DNA from: Methylococcaceae bacterium
GTDB taxonomy: Bacteria > Pseudomonadota > Gammaproteobacteria > Methylococcales > Methylomonadaceae
Assembly: GCA_013140465.1 (NCBI GenBank)
Contig: JABFST010000090.1
Span: 1 to 17,712 of the forward strand
DNA: 17,712 bases
Direction: 5' to 3'
The notes under the pieces are model-generated. The model was not told the DNA's origin. It was given only the letters and a program-made list of their open reading frames with translations, and searched no databases. Shown one piece after another: positions 8,364 to 14,896 of the stretch. The number at the start of each line of letters is the position of its first letter. Position 1 is the stretch's first letter. Position numbers and translations under genes: made by a program.

Positions 8364-9737
8364 CTAGTGCACACTTAGCTGGTACTGGTCGCGGCCTTGC
8401 TGTTTGGCTTGGTATAAGGCTTTGTCGGCTTGGTCGATCAGGTTTTCTGGGCTGAATTCTGACATAGGAGTCAGGCAGCTGATGCCTATGCTGACCGTGA
8501 CTAGCATACTGACTGATGATTTTTCGTGTGCTATGGCAGCAGCGCGGATGGCATTGCGGATGGCGATGGCTATGGTGACCGCGCCGTCTTGTCCGGTTTC
8601 GGGCAAGACGATGACAAATTCTTCGCCACCATAACGTGCCACGAGATCAACGGGGCGCGACACGGTGTTTTGTAAGATTTGCGCAATTTGGATCAGGCAA
8701 TCATCGCCTTGTTGATGGCCATAAAAATCGTTATACAACTTAAAGTGATCGACATCGAGCAACAACAGCGACAAGGGTTGGGATGAACGGTACAAACGCC
8801 GCCATTCGCGGTTTAAGAATTCATCAAAACTGCGGCGGTTGGCAATTTTAGTCAGGCCGTCCATGTGTGCCAGAAGTTGCAGTTCAAGATTGACTTGGTG
8901 CAATTCTAACTCCATGTTTTTGCGCGAGGTGATGTCGCGCACGGTGATCGCAAAACCATCGCCCAATTTGACCGCGACAAAATGAAACCATGAGGCTTCA
9001 TCTAGGGGATAGTAAAAGTCGGCTTCAAGGGGTTCGCCGGATTCAACGACATTGACAATGCGCTCGAAAAAGTCGGGGTTGATGCGGTAAATAAACTTTT
9101 TAAACACCAGTTTGCCGATCAGTTCTTCGCGCGTTTGTTTAAAGACTTTGGCGATGACGGGGTTGACCACCAAACACATGAAGTCATCAATTTCACCCGA
9201 CTGCGGGTTGCGTATGGCCTGCATGGCGGCAATGCCGTCCAAAGCGGTATTGAGTACGCTGGACAACAAAGCGCGGGATTGGTACAGCACTTCTTCGGCT
9301 TCTTGGCGTTTTCGCACTTCCTGTTGCAGCACGGTTTTTTGGCGTTGGATGGTCAGTTGGTTTTCCAAGCGGGCAACCACTTCTTCAATATGGAACGGCT
9401 TGGTGATGTAATCGACACCGCCACAGGCAAAGGCTTTTACTTTGTCGAAGGTGTCGTCTAAGGCACTGATAAAAATGATGGGAATGTCGCGCAGGTTGTC
9501 ATCGGCCTTAATGGCGCTACAAACTTCGTAGCCGTCCATTTCGGGCATTTTGATGTCTAACAAGATTAAGTCGGGTCGTTTAACCTTTAGCGTTTTTAAC
9601 GCCATCCTGCCGCTGGTGACACTGCGTATGGTGTAGCCCAGCTGTATCAGCAATTCACTCAGGAGTTGCAGGTTTTCGGGCAAGTCATCAATCAAAAGGA
9701 TATTGCCTTGGCTGGTTTGAGGCTCAGTTGTCATCAT
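8364..9737 (-). CDS. Response-regulator diguanylate cyclase, REC-PAS-GGDEF
   Basis: A 457-residue cytosolic protein predicted to make c-di-GMP from two GTP under phosphorylation control. The REC domain (about 12-125) has Asp17/Asp18, phospho-acceptor Asp61 in LLDIKMPEMDG and Lys113 in TKPF. A coiled coil (about 130-155) leads to a PAS-like domain (about 156-272) ending in AITVRDITSRK. The GGDEF domain (about 285-457) contains MDGLTKIANRRSFDE, LDVDHFKLYND and the active-site GGEEF (370-374). An inhibitory I-site, Arg361-Pro-Val-Asp364, sits five residues before it, so product inhibition is expected. No EAL domain is present. Start: two adjacent ATGs (MM); either fits, with a GAG upstream. The hybrid kinase on the same strand 290 nt upstream is its likely partner, although a miniature transposon lies between. 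Which kinase phosphorylates it is inference. Confidence 0.94.
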   Translation of the reverse strand: MMTTEPQTSQGNILLIDDLPENLQLLSELLIQLGYTIRSVTSGRMALKTLKVKRPDLILLDIKMPEMDGYEVCSAIKADDNLRDIPIIFISALDDTFDKVKAFACGGVDYITKPFHIEEVVARLENQLTIQRQKTVLQQEVRKRQEAEEVLYQSRALLSSVLNTALDGIAAMQAIRNPQSGEIDDFMCLVVNPVIAKVFKQTREELIGKLVFKKFIYRINPDFFERIVNVVESGEPLEADFYYPLDEASWFHFVAVKLGDGFAITVRDITSRKNMELELHQVNLELQLLAHMDGLTKIANRRSFDEFLNREWRRLYRSSQPLSLLLLDVDHFKLYNDFYGHQQGDDCLIQIAQILQNTVSRPVDLVARYGGEEFVIVLPETGQDGAVTIAIAIRNAIRAAAIAHEKSSVSMLVTVSIGISCLTPMSEFSPENLIDQADKALYQAKQQGRDQYQLSVH

Positions 9738-9763
9738 AAACTCGGATCTGGTAACAAATGTTA

Positions 9764-9771
9764 GATATTTT
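9764..9771. repeat. Left 8-bp target-site duplication
   Basis: GATATTTT here is repeated exactly at 9896-9903, and the two copies abut the outer ends of the 12-bp inverted repeats. This is what an insertion event leaves behind. Confidence 0.75.
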
Positions 9772-9895
9772 GTAACTATTCAGAGCGACTCCTAATAAGT
9801 CAAATTTACCGTAGGCTGAGCGGAGTCGAAGCCGGTTTGTTCGCTTCGACTCCGCTCAGCGAACGGCTGTTGTGTCCCGGATGCTGAATAGTTAC
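9772..9895. mobile_element. 124-bp miniature inverted-repeat transposable element
   Basis: The ends GTAACTATTCAG (9772-9783) and CTGAATAGTTAC (9884-9895) are perfect 12-bp inverted repeats. They are flanked without a gap by GATATTTT on both sides (9764-9771 and 9896-9903), an 8-bp duplication. Inside lies an 18-bp perfect palindrome (9815-9860). There is no coding capacity, so movement would need a transposase from elsewhere. Ends starting GTAA with 8-bp duplications agree with what I recall of the IS66 family, but the family is not proven. It sits 34 nt upstream of the diguanylate cyclase start and may affect its expression; a TTGACT box reading toward that gene lies at 9798-9803, but no good -10 follows at the right distance. 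Confidence 0.8.
9815..9860. repeat. Perfect 18-bp palindromic stem inside the miniature element
   Basis: GCTGAGCGGAGTCGAAGC (9815-9832) pairs with its exact complement at 9843-9860 across a 10-nt loop. The core CTGAGCGGAGTCGAAG is, from memory, a motif that recurs as a dispersed palindromic repeat in many unrelated bacterial genomes. As RNA on either strand it would be a very stable hairpin and could act as a terminator-like or processing element between the kinase and cyclase genes. Confidence 0.85.
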
Positions 9896-9903
9896 GATAT
9901 TTT
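9896..9903. repeat. Right 8-bp target-site duplication
   Basis: GATATTTT, identical to 9764-9771 and immediately outside the right inverted repeat. The original uninterrupted site would have held one copy. Confidence 0.75.
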
Positions 9904-10026
9904 GTGCTTAAGCGTGTTCCCCCACCAACGGCGGCGCTGCCAGGTGGTTGCGCATCTGTTAGGACGTCGGTGAACGCTATGAATAGCTATACTGTACGCC
10001 TAAATAAGGGCGTAGGGTATCAGAAA
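9904..10026. other. Non-coding stretch downstream of the hybrid kinase
   Basis: No gene is seen. A small hairpin, TACGCC (9995-10000) with GGCGTA (10009-10014), lies 13 nt past the kinase stop on the minus strand without a U-tract, so it is at best a weak terminator. GCGCA (9950-9954) followed by AGGACGTCGG (9961-9970) resembles a pair of words at 13454-13468 in the other long intergenic region. Together with the miniature element and the short leader before the cyclase gene this makes up the 289-nt gap between kinase and cyclase. Confidence 0.4.
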
Positions 10027-12771
10027 TCACATTGTTGGGTCTAACGGGGCGACAAGTGGCTCAATTAAGTCGAGGATTTGTTCAAATTGAAATTGTTTTG
10101 CCAATTTGCTTAAGCGTTTGGCAAGCAGCTGTTGGTTGTCGGGAATTTCTTGTATTAAGGCTAACACTTGTTCGGTGTCGGCTTCTAGGGTTGCCAATTG
10201 TAAGCGCAATAACCAGTCATTAGGCATCACGACAAAATGTCCGGTGGTTAGCGGTGTGTCCATTAAGCCTTCGATGCTGTTGCCGCCCATGTCAGCATAT
10301 TGGTATTCTACCCCCAAGTGTTTGGCAAGTATGTCAAAAATAACTTGTGCCTTAAAGGGTTTGCGGACTAAATCATCACAGCCTGTAGACAGCACTATCG
10401 CGCGTTGCTCTTCCAAGACACTGGCGGTGAGCGCGATGATTGCCGTGGCATTGCCTTCGGTGGTGGATTTTATCCATTTGGTGGCGTGGTAGCCGTCCAT
10501 AACGGGCATACGCATGTCCATCCAAATCAATTGGGGCTGCCAATCTTTCCAGATGTCTATGGCTTCTTGACCATTGCCAGCTTCTTTAAGCTCAAAGCCT
10601 AAGGGCGTGAGTAGCTTGACCAACAGCTGGCGGTTAATGGCTTTGTCATCGACAACCAACAGGCGGTAGGCGGGTTGTCCCGATGCCAAGCCTATGATTT
10701 GCCGTTTTTCTGTGGGTGTGCTGTCTAGGATTTCTTGCCCACACTGCGCATCAATCGAAAAAGAAAAACAGCTGCCTTTGCCCACTACGCTGGTCACGCT
10801 AATGTCACCGCCCATTAACTGTACAAATTGGCGGCTGATGACTAAGCCTAAGCCCGTCCCTTCTTGGGCATCGCGTCCTGACGACGTTTGTGAAAACGCC
10901 TCAAATAAGGAATCCAGCTCTTCGGGGGCTATGCCTATGCCGGTATCGCTGATGCTGAACTTAAGCGTGACGATATCGCTGGCAGGGTGGGGAAAAGCGT
11001 TGACCGCCAGCACCACTTCGCCCGATGCCGTAAACTTGATGGCATTGCCTAATAAATTGACCAATATTTGCCGCAACTTGACTTGATCGGCATGGAGAAA
11101 CTGCGGCAAATTATCGTCTAGGTCAAAGACCAGTGCCAAACTCGCATTGCTGGCGTGTAGGTGCAGCATTTCCTCCAAATCGCCCAGCAATTGCCGAAAA
11201 TTAAAGTCTTTAAGGTTAAGCGTGGTTTTCCCCGCCTCAATTTTAGAGAAATCCAACACGTTATTGATAAGCGTCAATAAGTATTCGCCACTGCGGTGGA
11301 TAATGCTGACGTTCTCATAATGTTCTGCGGGCAGGTTTTGGGTGCGCAATATCACTTGCGAAAAGCCAATCACGGCATTAAGCGGCGAGCGCAATTCGTG
11401 GCTCATATTGGCAATAAAGGCACTTTTGGCTTGGTTTGCCACCTCGGATTTTTCTTTGGCGATAGCCAGTTCAGCTGTGCGTTGTTGCACACGGTTCTCT
11501 AGCGTTTCAAACGAGACCTTTAACTGGCTGGCCATTTGGTTAAATGAATCTGCCAGCGTTTCCAGTTCGGCGATGCCTTGAACATTGACCGCTTGGTTGA
11601 GCTTGCCATTGGCTATCGCCCTGCTCGCCAGGCTTAAACGGCGTATCGGGGCGGCAATTAAGTTGGAAGCGATAAACCCCAAACCCGTGGCTATCGCCAA
11701 AATAATCAGGCACAGCAGTAAGGTGATTTTAGTGTTGGCATTGATTTCACCCATAAATTCCGTTTCTGGAATCACCATCACCACTTGCCAATTTAGCCCA
11801 TACGCATCGCGGTAAGGGATGACGCGCACAAACGGCCTGTCAGCAAGCGCAGGGCGGAGCAGTTGCGGTTGGGTGATGGCATTTAAATTGCCAAAATGCG
11901 CAATTAAGTTGAGGGCCACATCGCGGATCATCGGCTGCTGGCTGTTGACGGCGTTTAAGCGCGAGGCTTTGCCGTTAGCGATCACCACCGGAGATTCGTC
12001 TTCCGAGCTGGCGACGATCAAGCCTGAGGGTTCGATGATAAAAATGCAGCCTGCTTTGCGGCTGTTGAGGGTTTTTAGGAATTGGCTGATTTTAGACAGC
12101 TCCAAATCAATACCAAATACGCCGAGCAAATGCTGCTGGTGGTTATAAACCGGGGTGCTGGCGGAAACGCTGATATGGCCTTGCAAGTCGCCCCAACTGT
12201 AAATCGAACTCCAGATGGGTTTTTTTGCCGCAATAGCATCGACATACCAGGCTTCTTGGGTAATCAGCGACGGTTTGCTGGTCATACGCGCTACATCACG
12301 GTTGCCTTCTTGGTCAGCAGGGTAAATGTCGAGCTGGCCTAAATCGGTAGCGGGTATTTCCGTGATCTCCAGCTGGTTGCCCTCGCCGTAACCTGCACCG
12401 ATATAAGCGCCTAGGCTGTTGCCAAAACTCATATAAGAAAAATCTTTGCTACGCGCTTGCCGATAAAAATATTTGCCTATTGCCTTAAAGTCAGCCAAGT
12501 CAAGGATACCCGCCTCGAAGGCGTTGATATGGGTGCGGTTAGTTTCTTGGGCCTTGCCTAAATAACTGTTTAAGTGTTGGTCTATGCGGTTGCTGGTTTC
12601 GGTCATCAGCTCATTGGCTAGTTTTTCCACCGCCTGTTGGCTGCTCCGGTACGACAAATAGCCGACTAAGCCCACCGCCGCAATAATTTGCAGCACAAAC
12701 GGCACTATAAGAGCCAAACGTAGCGGAATTCGCCGGGATTGCATGGGTTTGTCGAAAGGGATGCGGGCCAT
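10027..12771 (-). CDS. Hybrid sensor histidine kinase: CACHE-HAMP-HisKA-HATPase-REC
   Basis: A 914-residue inner-membrane kinase. Transmembrane segment 1 (about 18-40) and segment 2 (about 347-370) enclose a periplasmic double-CACHE sensor (about 41-345; motifs EAWYVDA, ISVSASTPVYN, LLGVFGIDLEL), a fold that binds small molecules such as amino acids or organic acids. HAMP follows (371-425), then a short coiled coil, HisKA with His458 in NMSHELRSPLNAVIGFS, and HATPase_c with NLLGNAIKFT (572-581), DTGIGI (609-614) and GTGLGL (638-643). The REC domain (703-820) has Asp708/Asp709, acceptor Asp752 in WMDMRMPVMDG and Lys804. The tail (850-906) is helical, beginning NDWLLRLQLATLEADTEQVL, reminiscent of tails on cyanobacterial hybrid kinases; it lacks a recognisable HPt histidine motif. 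Probable output is the REC-PAS-GGDEF protein encoded downstream. An alternative start at Met10 is possible. The ligand is unknown. Confidence 0.95.
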   Translation of the reverse strand: MARIPFDKPMQSRRIPLRLALIVPFVLQIIAAVGLVGYLSYRSSQQAVEKLANELMTETSNRIDQHLNSYLGKAQETNRTHINAFEAGILDLADFKAIGKYFYRQARSKDFSYMSFGNSLGAYIGAGYGEGNQLEITEIPATDLGQLDIYPADQEGNRDVARMTSKPSLITQEAWYVDAIAAKKPIWSSIYSWGDLQGHISVSASTPVYNHQQHLLGVFGIDLELSKISQFLKTLNSRKAGCIFIIEPSGLIVASSEDESPVVIANGKASRLNAVNSQQPMIRDVALNLIAHFGNLNAITQPQLLRPALADRPFVRVIPYRDAYGLNWQVVMVIPETEFMGEINANTKITLLLCLIILAIATGLGFIASNLIAAPIRRLSLASRAIANGKLNQAVNVQGIAELETLADSFNQMASQLKVSFETLENRVQQRTAELAIAKEKSEVANQAKSAFIANMSHELRSPLNAVIGFSQVILRTQNLPAEHYENVSIIHRSGEYLLTLINNVLDFSKIEAGKTTLNLKDFNFRQLLGDLEEMLHLHASNASLALVFDLDDNLPQFLHADQVKLRQILVNLLGNAIKFTASGEVVLAVNAFPHPASDIVTLKFSISDTGIGIAPEELDSLFEAFSQTSSGRDAQEGTGLGLVISRQFVQLMGGDISVTSVVGKGSCFSFSIDAQCGQEILDSTPTEKRQIIGLASGQPAYRLLVVDDKAINRQLLVKLLTPLGFELKEAGNGQEAIDIWKDWQPQLIWMDMRMPVMDGYHATKWIKSTTEGNATAIIALTASVLEEQRAIVLSTGCDDLVRKPFKAQVIFDILAKHLGVEYQYADMGGNSIEGLMDTPLTTGHFVVMPNDWLLRLQLATLEADTEQVLALIQEIPDNQQLLAKRLSKLAKQFQFEQILDLIEPLVAPLDPTM

Positions 12772-13058
12772 GAGTATTAAGCTAAAGGGTCATTGACGGT
12801 CAGCGTGGCATCAGGCTGGTTTAAAATGTCGCTAGGGGCGGCGTAGTATGCCGGATAATTTAAGTTCATTAACGCAATCTTGCAATTTTTCATGGCGTAG
12901 GTTGATGTGTCTGTTGCGCAATGCTGATAAGGTGACGGGCTGACGTGTTTCCACACGCCAAACTTGGGATTATCGGCTGAAACCCACGCAAATACCAGCG
13001 AGTGTTTTGTGAAATATTACCTGACGGCGTTGTTTTTGATTAGAAAATGTACTTTATA

Positions 13059-13115
13059 GGGCAACCGCAAGATGGGGCTGGTGCCATTGTTAGCCATCTG
13101 CAAAAGTGGTTGCCT
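13059..13115. repeat. Long imperfect hairpin in the intergenic region
   Basis: GCAACC (13061-13066, extendable outward by one G-C pair and one G-T pair) pairs with GGTTGC (13108-13113). Inside, GCA with TGC, GAT with ATC, and GGCT (13076-13079) with AGCC (13092-13095) continue the stem with small bulges around a loop of about 12 nt. Such an interrupted long stem is typical of structured RNA or palindromic repeats. I cannot assign it to a known RNA family. Confidence 0.4.
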
Positions 13116-13291
13116 AAGGCCACTCCCTGCCAAAGAGGGCATGGCGTGCCGAAGCCACCGTTCCTTATGCCTGTGCGCCACGCCGCGAAAACCGCGCTAA
13201 GGCGGCTAGTTCCGGCGGCTGATAGGCGTATTTGCTGCCAGCTATCGTTTGAAGAGAGTTGTGTGGCGTGCCATACTTCCCGCTCCCGGAC

Positions 13292-13297
13292 TATAAT
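13292..13297 (+). promoter_or_regulatory. Consensus TATAAT -10 box, possible promoter toward the TPR gene
   Basis: A perfect TATAAT stands in a GC-rich context, flanked by CCGG on both sides. The hexamer 17 nt upstream (13269-13274, TGCCAT) is a poor -35 match, and no extended -10 TG is present, so activity is uncertain. The next annotated gene rightward is the TPR protein, about 270 nt downstream, which would give a long leader. Confidence 0.25.
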
Positions 13298-13565
13298 AGT
13301 GCGCCGGAAAGATGAGGAGAAACAGACAGTTTTTGATTGCCGTTGGCATCCATAAAACTGCTTATAACAATACCTGAACATAGAAATCGGCTAGATAGCG
13401 GATTGTACACTGTAGGCTTTGCCCCTTTCAGCCCTTTTACCCGCTAATGCGGTGCGCAAGGACGTCGGCTGCACGGCAAAACGCTTAAGGCCGGGTGGCT
13501 AATTGTGGGGGAAAGTGCTGCCCCGTGTGATTGATCTGCGAGTCGTTTCCAATTAGGACGAAACT

Positions 13566-14594
13566 ATGAATTTTTTACCCAAGCTATGGAACTCTATAAA
13601 AAAAATTAGCCTTGCCTTGGCATTTATCATCCTCATCATCGCTGGGGGATGGGCGGCTAACCATTATGACAAGTCCAAAAAACCGCCTGTTGCCGACAAA
13701 CAACTGATAGTGGAAGGGGACAATGCCTTAAACAACGGCTATTACAGCGATGCCAAACGCATATTTGCCGATGAGTTGCATGCCCACCCCAAAAACAAGG
13801 AAGCGGCTTGGGGCTTGCAAGTCTCCCAATTGCGCGAAACCTTTATGCAGGTGGGCTTTAAAGAAGCCCTCGACAGTGCTTACCAACAACACCCCGACGA
13901 CCCTCATATCAACTTGTTTTTAGGGGAATTTTATGCGGCAAGCAATGACGTGGATCAAGCCCTGAAATATTACACGCGGGCTATCGCGCAAAGCCCCAAG
14001 CTTGCCGAAGCCCATTATGATATGGCGCGCCTTTATGACCAACAAGGCAACGCCGAAGAGGCGATTGTCGAAGCGTTAAAAGCCATAGACATCGCCCCTA
14101 TCCCCAAATACCGCAACAACTTGGGGGCGATTTATTTCAAACAACAACATTACGAAGAAGCGATTAAGGAATTTGGCAGAAATAAGGAATATCCGCTGTC
14201 TGCCTTGGAAAGCGCCAAAATTTATTGGCGGCTAGAGTATTTAAGCCAAGCGGTCAGCTATCAAAAACAAGCGATTGAATGGTTAGAAGATAAGCGCATC
14301 ATGGCTAAGCTGGAAAACCAAGAGCTTTGGTATTTTGAAACCTCCAAAAGCAGCGGTGTCTTGCTGCCTTTATTGGGCGATAAAAAAAGCTATGCGTATT
14401 ATTCCTTGTCGGTCAGCCTTTTTTTGCAAGGTGACTACGAGGGCGCGGCGGAAGCCCAGCAAAAATTGGCCGAATTTAAGGTGTCCAAACCCATAGACAT
14501 ACGCACTTTGATGGTGGCGGAACTGGATGCTTTAGTGGCGGCTAACACCAGCTTTGCCGAGCCTGTAGCGGCGTATAAAAAACTGTATCTCTAA
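13566..14594 (+). CDS. Membrane-anchored TPR-repeat protein
   Basis: A 342-residue protein with one N-terminal transmembrane helix (about 13-31, ISLALAFIILIIAGGWAA) preceded by lysines, so the bulk should be periplasmic, tethered to the inner membrane. From about residue 45 it is a run of tetratricopeptide-type helix pairs. The clearest are residues 47-77 (EGDNALNNGYYSDAKRIF), 113-146 (NLFLGEFYAASNDVDQALKYY), 147-180 (EAHYDMARLYDQQGNAEEAI) and 182-207 (NNLGAIYFKQQHYEEAIKEF), with another near 277-306. TPR arrays bind other proteins; no enzymatic motif is seen. The start has AGGA 7 nt before the ATG. A strong hairpin with a T-rich tail lies 86 nt past the stop, so the gene is probably transcribed alone. 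Its partner is unknown; envelope assembly or polysaccharide secretion scaffolds are common roles for such proteins, but nothing here decides it. Confidence 0.88.
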   Translation: MNFLPKLWNSIKKISLALAFIILIIAGGWAANHYDKSKKPPVADKQLIVEGDNALNNGYYSDAKRIFADELHAHPKNKEAAWGLQVSQLRETFMQVGFKEALDSAYQQHPDDPHINLFLGEFYAASNDVDQALKYYTRAIAQSPKLAEAHYDMARLYDQQGNAEEAIVEALKAIDIAPIPKYRNNLGAIYFKQQHYEEAIKEFGRNKEYPLSALESAKIYWRLEYLSQAVSYQKQAIEWLEDKRIMAKLENQELWYFETSKSSGVLLPLLGDKKSYAYYSLSVSLFLQGDYEGAAEAQQKLAEFKVSKPIDIRTLMVAELDALVAANTSFAEPVAAYKKLYL

Positions 14595-14680
14595 AGTGCC
14601 TACGCCCAACGCTATGTTGAGGATGTCGTAAAAGCTAGTTTGGGAGTAACTTCCCAGTCGTTGTAGGCAATAGCGGCAGT

Positions 14681-14716
14681 CCTGCGAGGTTTTATAAACC
14701 TCGCAGGTCTTTTCTT
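14681..14716 (+). terminator. Rho-independent terminator of the TPR gene
   Basis: CCTGCGAGGTTT (14681-14692) pairs perfectly with AAACCTCGCAGG (14696-14707) around a 3-nt loop, followed by TCTTTTCTT. An outer pair, TAGCGGCA (14671-14678) with TGCCGCTA (14716-14723), encloses it. The outer pairing and the near-symmetric sequence suggest that it may also be a dispersed palindromic repeat recruited as a terminator. Confidence 0.75.
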
Positions 14717-14752
14717 GCCGCTAATAAGACGGAAAACCAACATTCTGATTTT

Positions 14753-14778
14753 GCTGGGTTACGTTATTCTAACCCAGC
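14753..14778. repeat. 9-bp palindromic repeat with an 8-nt loop
   Basis: GCTGGGTTA (14753-14761) pairs with TAACCCAGC (14770-14778). The form, a CTGGGTTACG...TAACCCAG hairpin, resembles a family of dispersed CTGGGTT/AACCCAG repeats that I recall from many proteobacterial and cyanobacterial genomes. It follows the TPR terminator and precedes the two-component genes. The remaining bases up to 14896 show no gene and no firm promoter. Confidence 0.5.
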
Positions 14779-14896
14779 CTATAACTTGGCTTTAACACCC
14801 CCCCTAATGGCGGCGGTAGCGATGCTGCCCTCATAAAGCGTGTGTGCATGGCATCGCAAACGCGCCTTTCCCTTTTCTAAGGCTTAGCCAAACACC

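Larger units (their letters stand above)
12772..13565. other. 794-bp intergenic region between divergent genes, no convincing gene
   Basis: This holds the upstream regions of the hybrid kinase (leftward) and the TPR protein (rightward). Two overlapping reading frames of about 100 codons (13047-13355 plus, 13040-13381 minus) lie over each other. Neither has a ribosome-binding site, both are Arg/Cys/Trp-rich, and I do not accept them as genes. Non-coding structure is present: an imperfect hairpin at 13059-13115, two direct copies of TGGCGTGCC (13142-13150, 13264-13272), and a perfect TATAAT at 13292-13297 with only a weak -35. From that box a transcript would run toward the TPR gene. Just before the TPR start, AGGA (13555-13558) is a good Shine-Dalgarno. 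An unrecognised small RNA, a dispersed repeat or a decayed gene are all possible. Confidence 0.4.

Noticed and set aside
10027..12771. Several plus-strand frames of 60-130 codons inside the hybrid kinase gene, and similar antisense frames in the dap, protease, cyclase and two-component genes
   Set aside because: All lie antisense or out of frame within genes with full domain signatures and show no motifs or start signals of their own.
13142..13272. TGGCGTGCC direct repeats as possible 9-bp target duplication of a mobile element
   Set aside because: The 113 bp between them have no terminal inverted repeats, so an insertion is not supported.
13312..13377. 21-codon frame starting MRRNRQFLIAVGIHKTAYNN downstream of the TATAAT box
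   Set aside because: No spaced Shine-Dalgarno, no hydrophobic or regulatory-peptide pattern; open frames of this length occur by chance.
13040..13381. Overlapping reading frames of 113 codons (minus) and 102 codons (plus) in the long intergenic region
   Set aside because: They lie over each other on opposite strands, lack ribosome-binding sites, and have Arg/Cys/Trp-rich composition with no motif; more likely a by-product of a GC-rich structured segment.
14780..14896. Possible sigma-54 promoter (GG and GC separated by 10 nt near 14807-14825) before the kinase gene
   Set aside because: The flanking bases do not match TGGCAC and TTGC; the spacing alone is common in GC-rich DNA.
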